Source: an uncultured Alphaproteobacteria bacterium
GTDB taxonomy: Bacteria; Pseudomonadota; Alphaproteobacteria; Geminicoccales; Geminicoccaceae
Reading direction: 5' to 3'
DNA length: 54,776 nucleotides
NCBI GenBank assembly: GCA_902826935.1
Contig: CADEGR010000017.1
Location: 1-54,776 of the forward strand
Part shown: positions 37,256-45,585 of the stretch, piece after piece
Position numbering within the stretch: position 1 is the stretch's first letter
Layout of the letters: the number at the start of each line of letters is the position of its first letter
Notes under the pieces: model-generated
What the model was told of the DNA's origin: nothing
Database searches by the model: none
What the model saw: the letters and a program-made list of their open reading frames with translations, nothing else
Program-made: the position numbers and the translations under genes

Positions 37256-37658
37256 GCTGCTTGGTTCTCCCCCGCGTCCGCTGGCTGATCGGTCGGCGCA
37301 GCCATCCGCGGCGGGTTGGCCCGCCGGAATGATCGCTGCAATGGCCCGGCACGCCTCAAGCTAGCGTGATTTGCTGCCCCGGTCCAGGCGTCTCGCCGCA
37401 ATTAGGTAACGAGATTGACCTATTGTCCTCGCGCTTTTCGCGCAGAGGGTGCCAAGCGAGGAGCGCTCAACCGGCCTGCCCAAGAATTAGTCATGATTTG
37501 AGACCATTCTAGCCACAGCTGACGCAATCGGTGGCATTTGCGTCACATTGTCGCTAATTGGCCTGGCACCGCAAAATGTGCTACCTGCGGATGCGGTCAG
37601 GCCCCAGGCCTTGTGGTGCGCCCTCTTCGGCCCGCCTTGCCGCCTGCTCGGGAGCGCC
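37256..37658. promoter_or_regulatory. Divergent control region between gltD and uppP
   Basis: A 403-base gap with lower G+C than the genes. It holds the 26-bp dyad at 37520-37545. A possible uppP promoter is TTGTCG (37548-37553), 18 bases, CAAAAT (37572-37577). A minus-strand TGGCAC with correct GG-N10-GC spacing near 37440-37455 recalls a sigma-54 site, but its -12 part is GCGC rather than TTGC. A CGCGC/GCGCG-like stem with TTTT loop lies near 37429-37443. No reading frame of note. Confidence 0.45.
37520..37545. promoter_or_regulatory. 26-bp operator-like dyad TGACGCAA-N10-TTGCGTCA
   Basis: Eight-base perfect arms at 37520-37527 and 37538-37545 around a 10-base spacer. One-turn-plus half-site spacing suits a dimeric repressor or activator. 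It lies 265 bases before gltD and about 115 before uppP, just upstream of the possible uppP promoter. The regulator is unknown. Confidence 0.5.
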
Positions 37659-38570
37659 ATGTCGGAACTACAGATCATCGTCCTCGGGGTCGTTCAGGGC
37701 CTGTCCGAGTTCCTGCCGATCAGCTCGTCGGGCCACCTCATTCTGGTGCCGATCCTGGCCGGCTGGCCGGATCAGGGGCTGGTGGTCGACGTGGCGGTCC
37801 ATATCGGCAGCCTCGGCGCCGTCCTGCTGTATTTCCGCGCCGAGCTCTGGAGCATGCTGCGCGGCCTGGCCAGCTGGCGGAGCGAGGCACGCGACGTCCG
37901 CCAGGGCCGCCAGCTGCTGGCGCTGATCGCGGTCGGCACGCTGCCGATCGTGATCGTCGGCTTCGCGCTACGCTCGTTCGGCGGCGACGGCCTGCGCAGC
38001 GCCGTCGTGGTCGGCTGGACCAGCATTCTGTTCGGCAGCCTCCTATTCATCGCCGACGGCTTCGGCCCGCGCCGGCGCAGCCTGCATCAGCTGGGCTTCA
38101 GCGATGCCCTGATCATCGGGGCGGCCCAGGCTCTGGCGCTGATTCCCGGCACGTCCCGCTCCGGCGTGACCATGACCGCGGCCCGCTGCCTGGGCGTCGA
38201 GCGGCCGGATGCCGCGCGCTTCTCGTTTCTATTGTCGATTCCGGCGACCCTGGCGGCCGGCATGCTGGTCGGGCTGGAGATGATCCAGGCCGGCCGGATG
38301 CTCGACCACCATGTCCTATTGGGCGTCCTCGCCGCGCTGATCAGCGCTTGGGCCGCGATCGCGTTTTTGATGCGCTGGCTGCAGCGCTCGACCTTCACGC
38401 CGTTCGTGCTGTATCGCTGGCTGCTTGGCCTGGTGCTGTTGACCTACGGCTACGGCCTGGCGATCGGCCTGGCGCTGCTCACCGTGGCCGGACTGTTCGC
38501 CTGGCTGGTGGTCCGCCCGCTGGGCGGCCGCCGTCAGGATCGGGTGACCTGGGTCGGCAGCCCCCGGTAG
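37659..38570 (+). CDS. uppP: Undecaprenyl-diphosphatase
   Basis: Membrane enzyme dephosphorylating undecaprenyl diphosphate to recycle the lipid carrier for peptidoglycan and LPS. The 303-residue product has the two active-site regions QGLSEFLPISSSGHL near residue 11 and PGTSRSGVTM near residue 165, and about eight membrane helices. ATG 37659 follows GGGAG; the open frame runs to 37548 without family similarity. The last 37 bases overlap the convergent epimerase gene. Confidence 0.96.
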   Translation: MSELQIIVLGVVQGLSEFLPISSSGHLILVPILAGWPDQGLVVDVAVHIGSLGAVLLYFRAELWSMLRGLASWRSEARDVRQGRQLLALIAVGTLPIVIVGFALRSFGGDGLRSAVVVGWTSILFGSLLFIADGFGPRRRSLHQLGFSDALIIGAAQALALIPGTSRSGVTMTAARCLGVERPDAARFSFLLSIPATLAAGMLVGLEMIQAGRMLDHHVLLGVLAALISAWAAIAFLMRWLQRSTFTPFVLYRWLLGLVLLTYGYGLAIGLALLTVAGLFAWLVVRPLGGRRQDRVTWVGSPR

Positions 38571-39478
38571 CGGGCCAGGTAGCCGGGCACGATCACCTCG
38601 ATCGGGGTCGGCGTCACGCCGAGCTCGGCCAGGCCGGGGGCACCCGCGCTGACCACGTTGTCCTGCTTCAGCAGCAGGACCTGATCCTGGGTCAAGGGCG
38701 GCTCCGGCAGCCAGGCGAGGAGGCGCGCCTGCAGGTCGGCGAGCCCGAACGAGATCGGCACCAGCATGCGCCGCCGGCCGAGCACCTCCAGCATGTAGCG
38801 CATCAGCTCGGCGAAGCTGTAGGTCCTGGGCCCGCCGATCTCGTATGTCTTGCCGGCCGCGTCGGGCCGCTCCAGGGCGGCCACGATGGCGCTCGCGAGA
38901 TCGCCGACATAGACCGGCTGGAAGCGGGTCTTGCCGCCGCCGATCAGGGGCAGCGCCGGCAGCAGCCGGGCCATCGCCGCGAACCGGTTGAAGAACTGGT
39001 CATCTGGTCCGATCACGATGCTTGGCCGCAGGATGGTGGCCTGGGGCAAAGCGGCGCGCACGGCGGCCTCGCCCTTGGCCTTGCTGCGGGCATAGGCGCT
39101 GGCCGAGCCGGGATCGGCGCCGATCGCCGAGATCTGGACCATCCGGCCGACCCCGGCCGCCGCCGCGGCGCGCGCGATCCGGCCCGGCAGCTCGCCTTGA
39201 ACCTCGTCGAAGGTGGCGCTGCCGCGCTCGGCCAGGATGCCGATCAGGTTGATCACCGCCTGGCTGCCGTCGAGCAGCGCCATCAGCGCCTGCTGGTCCT
39301 GCAGATCGACCTGCTGGATCACGATCTGGCCGACCTCGCCCAGCGGCTGCAGGTGGCCGGCCAGGGCAGGCTGCCGGCTGACCACGCGGACCCGGTCGCC
39401 CTGCGCCGCGAGGCGCTGCACCACATGCCGCCCGATGAAGCCGGCGCCGCCGAAGATCGTCACCATACGGTTGGCCAT
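38534..39478 (-). CDS. Complex I NDUFA9-like NAD(P)-binding protein
   Basis: A 314-residue atypical short-chain dehydrogenase. It opens MVTIFGGAGFIGRHVVQRL (Rossmann G-x-x-G-x-x-G) and keeps NLIGIL, ISAIGAD and SAYARSKAKGE, where the Y-x-x-x-K pair appears as YARSK. IGPDDQFFNRFAAMA and FQPVYVGDLASAI are typical of the NDUFA9 group found in alphaproteobacteria. Its role is thought to be assembly or stability of quinone-linked complexes; this is family knowledge. AAGGA stands eight bases before ATG 39478. The 3' end overlaps uppP. Confidence 0.88.
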   Translation of the reverse strand: MANRMVTIFGGAGFIGRHVVQRLAAQGDRVRVVSRQPALAGHLQPLGEVGQIVIQQVDLQDQQALMALLDGSQAVINLIGILAERGSATFDEVQGELPGRIARAAAAAGVGRMVQISAIGADPGSASAYARSKAKGEAAVRAALPQATILRPSIVIGPDDQFFNRFAAMARLLPALPLIGGGKTRFQPVYVGDLASAIVAALERPDAAGKTYEIGGPRTYSFAELMRYMLEVLGRRRMLVPISFGLADLQARLLAWLPEPPLTQDQVLLLKQDNVVSAGAPGLAELGVTPTPIEVIVPGYLARYRGLPTQVTRS

Positions 39479-39619
39479 GGCTGCGTCCTTTCTCTTGGAG
39501 GGCGCGGGCGCGCGGCCTGGCCTGCCCGCCCTGCCGGCCCGGATCATAGATCGGCCAGCGCAAATGAAAACCTTTGCCGGTCTCGCTGGACGCAATCGGG
39601 CACGGCCGCAGCAAGGCCG

Positions 39620-39648
39620 TTGACGGCATGGGCCAGACCGCTTAAATG
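39620..39648 (+). promoter_or_regulatory. Sigma-70-type promoter of tRNA-Leu
   Basis: TTGACG (39620-39625), 17 bases, TAAATG (39643-39648). Predicted start is about eight bases before the mature tRNA 5' end. Confidence 0.65.
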
Positions 39649-39662
39649 CTCGCTGATCTTCG

Positions 39663-39749
39663 GCCCAGGTGGCGGAATTGGTAGACGCACTAGCTTCAGG
39701 TGCTAGCGCTCGCAAGGGCGTGGAGGTTCGAGTCCTCTCCTGGGCACCA
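39663..39749 (+). tRNA. tRNA-Leu (anticodon CAG)
   Basis: Acceptor arms GCCCAGG and CCTGGGC pair perfectly, followed by discriminator A and an encoded CCA. The anticodon stem CTAGC/GCTAG encloses TTCAGGT with anticodon CAG. The D-loop is GGAATTGGTAGACGC. A long variable arm (class II) and the T-loop TTCGAGT are present. 87 bases with CCA. It decodes CUG, the dominant leucine codon in this genome. Confidence 0.97.
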
Positions 39750-39765
39750 TCGGTTCTCCGATGGT
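39746..39765 (+). terminator. Hairpin overlapping the tRNA 3' end
   Basis: Perfect eight-base arms ACCATCGG and CCGATGGT with a TTCT loop. The 5' arm begins with the tRNA discriminator base and CCA. A weak A+T run follows (CATTAAT), so termination efficiency is doubtful. It may be a processing signal. Confidence 0.5.
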
Positions 39766-39877
39766 CATTAATCAGACAGCAACCCTCGATGGACTAGGGT
39801 TCCGGGCGGTGTGAGCGCCGGCCGGGGCGCCGGGCCGGCCGGCAGGATGCGAGCACGGCGCGTGGGACCGAGAGGGC

Positions 39878-40489
39878 ATGTCGATCAAGCGCTACGAGCA
39901 GGATCTGCCGGCTGAGCTGCGGCTCGGCCCGGTGGTCGCGGTCGATACCGAGACCATGGGCCTGAACCTCAGGCGCGATCGCTTGTGCGTGGTCCAGCTG
40001 TCCGACGGCGATGGCGTCGCCCATGTCGTGCGCTTCGCGCCCGGCCAGTACCAGGCGCCCAATCTCGCGCGCATGCTGGCCGATCGGCAGGTGCTCAAGC
40101 TGTTCCACTTCGCCCGCTTCGATCTGGGCGTGCTGCAGACCTATCTGGGGGTCGGCGTCGGCCCGGTCTACTGCACCAAGATCGCCTCCAAGCTCGCCCG
40201 CACCTACACCGACCGGCATGGCCTGAAGGATCTCTGCCAGGAGCTGCTGGGGGTCGACCTCAGCAAGGAAATGCAGAGCTCCGACTGGGGGGTCGAGCAG
40301 CTGAGCGAGCGCCAGCTGAGCTATGCCGCCAGCGATGTGCTCCATTTGCATCGCTTGCGCGCGAAATTGGATGCCATGCTCGAGCGCGAGGGGCGCGCGG
40401 CCCTGGCGGCGGCCTGCTTTGCCTTCCTGCCGGAGCGGGTGGCGCTCGATTTGGCTGGCTGGAGCGACATCGATCCGTTCGCCCACTAA
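39878..40489 (+). CDS. RNase D-like DEDDy 3'-5' exonuclease, short form
   Basis: A 203-residue exonuclease domain with all DEDDy residues visible: AVDTETMGL (Asp23, Glu25), FHFARFDLGVL (Asp82) and YAASDVLHL (Tyr149, Asp153). The HRDC domains of full-length RNase D are missing, which is usual for the short alphaproteobacterial paralogue. Probable role in trimming tRNA or other RNA 3' ends, by homology. It stands 128 bases after tRNA-Leu. GAGAGGG precedes the ATG. Confidence 0.88.
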   Translation: MSIKRYEQDLPAELRLGPVVAVDTETMGLNLRRDRLCVVQLSDGDGVAHVVRFAPGQYQAPNLARMLADRQVLKLFHFARFDLGVLQTYLGVGVGPVYCTKIASKLARTYTDRHGLKDLCQELLGVDLSKEMQSSDWGVEQLSERQLSYAASDVLHLHRLRAKLDAMLEREGRAALAAACFAFLPERVALDLAGWSDIDPFAH

Positions 40490-40535
40490 GCGGATGCCGA
40501 TCCGGCCTTGGCGGCTGGCGGTGGCGGCCGCTCCG

Positions 40536-40567
40536 TTGACGGCACCCCGGCCCAATGCCCATATAGA
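40536..40567 (+). promoter_or_regulatory. Possible promoter of the kdsD-lpt-rpoN genes
   Basis: TTGACG (40536-40541) with CATATA 18 bases downstream (40560-40565), or TATAGA at 20 bases (40562-40567). It lies about 120 bases before kdsD in a 195-base gap. The -35 is good; the spacing is long. Confidence 0.4.
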
Positions 40568-40684
40568 CGCCCATGACCGGTCCGATCGCCGGCCGGCCGG
40601 CGGCTTTGGCCCGCAGCGCCGCGCTCCGACCGGGTGTGGCGGTGCCGGCTGTTGCGCCAGAGCCACAGAGCGAGCCGAGCTGCC

Positions 40685-41692
40685 ATGAGCGTCGCCCTTC
40701 CCAGGCCTGCCGCGAGCCCGCGGCCAGCGCCGCCAGCCAGTGCGCTGGCGGTCGGCCGGCGCGTGCTCGGGGTCGAGGCGGCCGCGCTGGCGGCGCTGGC
40801 CGCCAGCCTGGACGACCGGTTCGCGACCCTGGTCGAGCGCCTGGCCGGGCTGGCCGGGCGGGTGGTCGTGACCGGCATGGGCAAGAGCGGCCATGTCGCC
40901 CGCAAGATCGCGGCGACGCTCGCCTCGACCGGCAGCCCGGCGCTGTTTCTCCATCCGGCCGAGGCCAGCCATGGCGATCTTGGCATGATCACCGCGGCCG
41001 ATGCGGTCCTGGCCCTGTCGAACTCGGGCGAGACGCCGGAGCTGGTCGACATCATCGCCCATTGCAAGCGCTTCGCGATCCCGCTGTTCGCGATCACCGG
41101 CCAGCCTGGCAGCAGCCTGGCCGAGAGCGCCGATCTGGCGCTGCTCCTGCCGGCTTGCGCCGAGGCCTGCCCGCTCGGCCTGGCCCCCACCACCTCGACC
41201 ACCATGACCCTGGCGCTCGGCGATGCCCTGGCGATCGCGCTGCTCGAGCGGCGCGGCTTCGATGCCCAGGCGTTCGGCGTGCTGCATCCCGGCGGCAAGC
41301 TCGGCCGCAAGCTGGTCAAGGTGGCGGAGCTGATGCATGTCGGCGAGGAGCTGCCGCTGGTCGGCCTGGCCACGCCCATGGGCGAAGCCCTGCTGACCAT
41401 GACCGCCAAGAGCTTCGGCTGCGTCGGCGTGCTGGATGGCCATGGCCGCCTGAGCGGCGTGATCACGGATGGCGATCTGCGCCGCCACATGGGCGCCGAC
41501 CTGCTGCAGCTGCAGGCTGCTGCGGTCATGACCGCAGCCCCCAAGACGATCCGGCCGCAAGCCCTGGCGGGCGAGGCGCTGGCGGTCATGAACGACACCC
41601 GGCGGCCCTGCACGGTCCTGTTCGTGGTCGAGGACGGCCGGCCGATCGGCATCGTGCACATGCATGACTGCCTGCGGGCAAGGGTCGCCTGA
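40685..41692 (+). CDS. kdsD: Arabinose-5-phosphate isomerase (KpsF/GutQ family)
   Basis: Converts ribulose-5-phosphate to arabinose-5-phosphate, the first step toward Kdo for lipid A core. The SIS domain (about residues 40-175) has GMGKSGHVARKIAATLASTGSP, HGDLGM, LSNSGETPEL and APTTSTTMTLALGDALAIAL. Two CBS domains (about 205-330) follow. Length 335 is typical. Its stop overlaps the lptC start (TGATG), linking sugar supply and LPS export. Confidence 0.95.
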   Translation: MSVALPRPAASPRPAPPASALAVGRRVLGVEAAALAALAASLDDRFATLVERLAGLAGRVVVTGMGKSGHVARKIAATLASTGSPALFLHPAEASHGDLGMITAADAVLALSNSGETPELVDIIAHCKRFAIPLFAITGQPGSSLAESADLALLLPACAEACPLGLAPTTSTTMTLALGDALAIALLERRGFDAQAFGVLHPGGKLGRKLVKVAELMHVGEELPLVGLATPMGEALLTMTAKSFGCVGVLDGHGRLSGVITDGDLRRHMGADLLQLQAAAVMTAAPKTIRPQALAGEALAVMNDTRRPCTVLFVVEDGRPIGIVHMHDCLRARVA

Positions 41693-42348
41693 TGGCCGCG
41701 CGCGTTGCCACCGACGGGGCGGTGCCCGGACCGCCCAAGTTCGGCGACCGGCATAGCCGCCTGGTCGACCTGCTGCGCTTCCTGCTGCCTGCCACCGCCC
41801 TGGTCCTGATGGTCCTGGTGGCGCTCTGGCCGCAGCTCTCCGGCAGCTATGGCGGGCTGATCGTGCCGGTGTTCGGCACCGCCGAGCTGGACCAGGCCGA
41901 TGCCATGCGCATGCATGCGCCGCGCTATGTCGGCCGGACCGCGACGGCCGAGCCCTACGAGGTCACCGCCGATAGCGCCGTCATGGATCCGAGCCAGCCG
42001 CAGGTGATCCACCTCGACGGCATGGTCGCCAAGCTCAGCGAGGCGGATGGCCGCGATCTGCGGCTGACCGCCCTGTCGGGGATCTACCACCGCGACCGGC
42101 AGCGGCTCGATCTGGCCGGCGGGCTGGAGCTGACCACCAGCGACGGCTACCGCTTCGTCACCGACCAGGCGGCGGTCGATCTGCGCCAGGGCGTGATCAT
42201 CGGCAACCAGCCGATCGATGGCCTGGGGCCGACCGGCACGCTCGCCGCCGACAAGTTCCAGATCAGGCAGGGCGGCGATCTCCTGCGCTTCGAGGGCCGG
42301 GTCAAGGTCACCGCCCAGCCCGAGCGCGCCGCGGACCAGCCATCATGA
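41692..42348 (+). CDS. lptC: LPS export protein LptC
   Basis: Inner-membrane anchor of the periplasmic LPS bridge. The 218-residue product has one N-terminal membrane helix (about residues 28-47, LRFLLPATALVLMVLVALWP) and a beta-jellyroll periplasmic domain ending GNQPIDGLGPTGTLAADKFQI, the region conserved in alphaproteobacterial LptC. It overlaps kdsD by one base and lptA by four (ATGA). Confidence 0.9.
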   Translation: MAARVATDGAVPGPPKFGDRHSRLVDLLRFLLPATALVLMVLVALWPQLSGSYGGLIVPVFGTAELDQADAMRMHAPRYVGRTATAEPYEVTADSAVMDPSQPQVIHLDGMVAKLSEADGRDLRLTALSGIYHRDRQRLDLAGGLELTTSDGYRFVTDQAAVDLRQGVIIGNQPIDGLGPTGTLAADKFQIRQGGDLLRFEGRVKVTAQPERAADQPS

Positions 42349-43031
42349 TCCGGCCGCTGCCGTGCTCGGGCCGCCGCGCGCGCCGCGGCGCCAGCGCCTG
42401 CCTGCTCGGCCTGCTCGTCGCCGGCGCCGCCCTGGCGCAGACCCCGGCGGGCGACAGCAGCCTGCCGATCGAGATCACCGCCGACCGGCTGGAGGTGGCG
42501 CAAAAGCAGGCGCTGGCGACCTTCAGCGGCAATGTCGACGTGGTCCAGGGCGACCTCGTCCTGCGCGCCGATCAGCTGAAGGTGCATTATCGCGGCGGCG
42601 GCGGCGAGGCCGCGGCTGCCGCGGTGCCGGCGAGCGCGCCTGGCGATCCCGGCGCGATCCGGCGGATCGAGGCGGAGGGCCATGTCTTCCTGTCCTCGCC
42701 GACCGAGACCGCCGAGGGCAATGCCGGCGTCTATGACGTCGCGGCCCGCCAGGTCACCCTGCAGGGCGACGTGGTGCTGACCCGGGGCGAGAACGTGATC
42801 CGCGGCGATCGGCTCGAGATGGACCTGGCGACCGGCCTGTCGCGGATGCTGGCGGCGGAAGGCGGCGACGCCAAGGCGCCGGGCGGCCGGGTGCGTGCGC
42901 TGTTCGCGCCCGAGCCGGCCAAGCCCGCCGACCAGGCGGGTCCTGCCGGCGGGCTGCCGGAGCCGGCGGCCGGGCCGAAGACCGGCCTGCCGCGACCCAA
43001 GCTCCGGCCCGGCGCCGCGGGCACGCCATGA
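42345..43031 (+). CDS. lptA: LPS transport periplasmic protein LptA (OstA-like)
   Basis: Periplasmic bridge protein carrying LPS between the membranes. The 228-residue product has a signal peptide ending AGAALAQ (about residue 31) and the OstA/LptA N domain: IEITADRLEVAQKQ, ATFSGNVDVVQGDLVLRAD and VTLQGDVVLTRGENVIRGDRLEMDL. The C-terminal 50 residues are Pro/Ala-rich and probably disordered. It overlaps both neighbours by ATGA. Confidence 0.93.
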   Translation: MIRPLPCSGRRARRGASACLLGLLVAGAALAQTPAGDSSLPIEITADRLEVAQKQALATFSGNVDVVQGDLVLRADQLKVHYRGGGGEAAAAAVPASAPGDPGAIRRIEAEGHVFLSSPTETAEGNAGVYDVAARQVTLQGDVVLTRGENVIRGDRLEMDLATGLSRMLAAEGGDAKAPGGRVRALFAPEPAKPADQAGPAGGLPEPAAGPKTGLPRPKLRPGAAGTP

Positions 43032-43813
43032 AGATCGGGGTCAAGGCCGGCGCCGAGGAGGCGCGCGAGCGGCCCCGTCTGGTCGCGGCCGCCTCGGGCC
43101 TCGCGGCCAGCAAGCTCGGCAAGCAGTTCAAGCAGCGGCCGGTCCTGCGCGATGTCAGCCTGCAGGTCCATCGCGGCGAGGCGGTCGGCCTGCTCGGGCC
43201 GAACGGTGCCGGCAAGACCACCTGCTTCTACATCATCACCGGCCTGATCCAGCCGGACTACGGCCAGGTCCTGCTCGACGACGAGGACATCACGGCCTTG
43301 CCGATGTATCGCCGGGCACGGCTCGGCATCGGCTATTTGCCGCAGGAGGCCTCGATCTTCCGCGGCCTGTCGGTCGAGGCCAATATCCGCTCGGTGCTGG
43401 AGGTGGTCGAGCCGGTCCGCCAGGTCCGGGAAGCCCGCCTGGACGCGCTGCTCGCCGAGTTCTCCTTGACCCATCTGCGCCGCGCCCCGGCGCTGGCCCT
43501 GTCGGGCGGCGAGCGACGCCGGGTCGAGATCGCCCGAGCTCTGGCCTCCGAGCCCAGCTTCATCCTGCTCGACGAGCCGCTCGCCGGCATCGATCCGATC
43601 AACGTCGCCGAGATCCGCGACCTGGTCGCCCATCTCAAGCATCGCGGCCTCGGCGTCTTGATTACCGACCACAATGTGCGCGACACCTTGGACATTATCG
43701 ATCGGGCCTACATTTTGCATGAAGGGCACGTTCTGATGGAGGGTGCGCCCGACGAGATCGTCGCCGACGAAGGGGTGCGTCGGGTCTATCTCGGCGAACG
43801 CTTCAGCTTGTGA
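43028..43813 (+). CDS. lptB: LPS export ABC transporter ATP-binding protein
   Basis: ATPase powering LPS extraction with LptFG (not in the window). The 261-residue product has Walker A LLGPNGAGKTTCF, the LptB-specific GIGYLPQEASIFRGLSVEANI, signature LSGGERRRVEIARAL and Walker B FILLDEPLAGIDPI, with the H-loop in LITDHNVRDTL. A short N-terminal extension of about 25 residues precedes the core. Overlaps lptA; rpoN follows nine bases later. Confidence 0.97.
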   Translation: MKIGVKAGAEEARERPRLVAAASGLAASKLGKQFKQRPVLRDVSLQVHRGEAVGLLGPNGAGKTTCFYIITGLIQPDYGQVLLDDEDITALPMYRRARLGIGYLPQEASIFRGLSVEANIRSVLEVVEPVRQVREARLDALLAEFSLTHLRRAPALALSGGERRRVEIARALASEPSFILLDEPLAGIDPINVAEIRDLVAHLKHRGLGVLITDHNVRDTLDIIDRAYILHEGHVLMEGAPDEIVADEGVRRVYLGERFSL

Positions 43814-43822
43814 TCGGCATCG

Positions 43823-45334
43823 ATGTCCGTATCGTTGCGTCTCGATCTGCGTCAGAGCCAGAGCCTGGTCATGACGCCGCAATTGCAGCAGGCGATCAAG
43901 CTGCTGCAGCTATCCAATCTAGAGTTGACCAGCTACGTCGAGCAGGAGCTCGAGCAGAACCCTTTTCTGGAGCCGCAGGAGGCGCCGCCCGAGCCGGCCG
44001 CGGCCGGTGAGCCGCCGCCCGCGCTCGAGGCGGCACCAGCGCAGGAGCTGAGCGGCGCGCCGCTCCTGGACGAGACGCCGGTCGCCGGCGATGGCTGGTC
44101 GGGCGGCACCGACGATGGCTGGGCCGACGCCAGCCGCGATGCCGCGCCGAGCGGCCTGGGCATCGACAGCCTGGGGCGGATCGGCCAGGGCGGCAGCACC
44201 GATTTCGGCGCCGATGACGACGATGCCCTGGACGCCCGGCTGAACCGGCCGATCAGCCTGCGCGAGCATCTGACCGAGCAGCTGATGCTCGAGCTGCCGC
44301 CCGGCCAGGACCGGCTGATCGGCCTGCATCTGATCGATCTGATCGACGAGACCGGCTATTTCCGGAGCGATCTCGGCGAGATCGCGGCGCGGCTCGGCTG
44401 CCCCGACGAGCGGGTGCTGGCGGTGCTGCTGCGGCTGCAGCAGTTCGATCCGCCCGGCATCTTCGCCCGCGATCTGGGCGAATGCCTGGCGCTGCAGCTG
44501 CGCGATCGCAACCGGCTCGATCCGGCCATGGCGGCGCTGCTCCGCCATCTCGACTGCCTGGCGCGCGCCGACTTTCCGGCCCTGCTCAAGCATTGCGGCG
44601 TGCTGCCGGACGATCTGCCGGAGATGATCGCCGAGCTGAAGGCGCTCGACCCGAAGCCGGGCCTGCGCTTTGCCCATGCCGCGATCGAGGCGGTGGTGCC
44701 CGACGTGATCGTGACGCCGATCCCGGGCGGCTGGCGGGTCGAGCTGAATGCCGCCACCTTGCCGCGGCTGATCGTCAACAACGCCTACCATGCCGAGCTG
44801 CGGCGCGCGACGCCGGACCGGCGCGCCCGCGAGTTCATCGCCGAGCGCTTCCAATCGGCCAACTGGCTGATCAAGGCGCTGGACCAGCGCGCCCGCACGC
44901 TGCTGCGCGTGGCCGAGGCCGTGGTCGAGCGCCAGAGCGCCTTCCTGGTGCACGGCGTGTCGCAGCTCAAGCCCCTGATTCTGAAGGATATCGCCGAGAA
45001 GACCGAGCTCCATGAGAGCACCGTGTCGCGGGCCACGGCGGACAAGTGGGTGGCGACCCCGCGCGGCGATTTCCCGTTTCGGTTCTTCTTTTCCAACGCC
45101 CTGCCCGGGGCGCAAGGCGAGGACAGCCATGCCGCGGCCGCGATCCGCGACCAGATCAAGGCCCTGATTGACAACGAGACGGCGGACAATATCCTGTCGG
45201 ACGATCAGATCGTCGAGGTCTTGCGCGCCAAGGGCGTCACCATCGCCCGGCGCACGGTGGCTAAATACCGTGAATCATTGTCGATTCCGTCGTCAGTACA
45301 ACGCAAGCGGGCGAAGGCCTTAAGACTTGCTTAG
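43823..45334 (+). CDS. rpoN: RNA polymerase sigma-54 factor
   Basis: Alternative sigma factor for enhancer-dependent promoters such as nitrogen genes. The 503-residue product opens with region I (LDLRQSQSLVMTPQLQQAIKLLQLSNLEL) and has an acidic, variable region II (about 50-120). The helix-turn-helix segment STVSRATADKWVATPRGDFPFRFFF follows, and the RpoN box ARRTVAKYRESL lies near the end. All diagnostic regions are intact. It sits directly after lptB, as in most proteobacteria. Confidence 0.98.
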   Translation: MSVSLRLDLRQSQSLVMTPQLQQAIKLLQLSNLELTSYVEQELEQNPFLEPQEAPPEPAAAGEPPPALEAAPAQELSGAPLLDETPVAGDGWSGGTDDGWADASRDAAPSGLGIDSLGRIGQGGSTDFGADDDDALDARLNRPISLREHLTEQLMLELPPGQDRLIGLHLIDLIDETGYFRSDLGEIAARLGCPDERVLAVLLRLQQFDPPGIFARDLGECLALQLRDRNRLDPAMAALLRHLDCLARADFPALLKHCGVLPDDLPEMIAELKALDPKPGLRFAHAAIEAVVPDVIVTPIPGGWRVELNAATLPRLIVNNAYHAELRRATPDRRAREFIAERFQSANWLIKALDQRARTLLRVAEAVVERQSAFLVHGVSQLKPLILKDIAEKTELHESTVSRATADKWVATPRGDFPFRFFFSNALPGAQGEDSHAAAAIRDQIKALIDNETADNILSDDQIVEVLRAKGVTIARRTVAKYRESLSIPSSVQRKRAKALRLA

Positions 45335-45585
45335 CCTGTTGTTTGCCGGCATCCTGCCGGCCGGCCCAACATTGGCGCCCGGGGCGTCAAGCACAAGCAT
45401 TGGTGATCCAGGGTTGCGCTTCTCTCTGTTCCAGCTGCCAGCACGATCCCATCTATAAATCATGTTGGGAGCAACGGTCGCGACCGGGATCGGGACAACG
45501 TCAAGGGGCGAGCGCCCAGGGCCTGCGGAGCGCCGGATCGGGCCGGTCGGACCGCGCGGCTGGCCCAGCGCAGCACGGGTGCAGC
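45335..45585 (+). other. Gap between rpoN and ptsN; no hpf gene
   Basis: Many proteobacteria place the hibernation factor gene hpf/raiA here, but these 251 bases hold no such frame. Visible are a GCCGGC-ATCCT-GCCGGC stem just after rpoN, without a T tract, and a good -10-like TATAAA at 45454-45459 without a convincing -35. ptsN may thus have its own promoter. Confidence 0.5.

Noticed and set aside
37440-37455. Sigma-54 promoter for gltD
   Set aside because: TGGCAC and the GG-N10-GC spacing fit, but the -12 element is GCGC rather than TTGC, so it is mentioned only as part of the control region.
45343-45585. 81-codon N-terminal extension of ptsN
   Set aside because: It has no similarity to EIIA-Ntr and is rich in Ser/Cys/Arg; starting at 45586 gives the normal family length.
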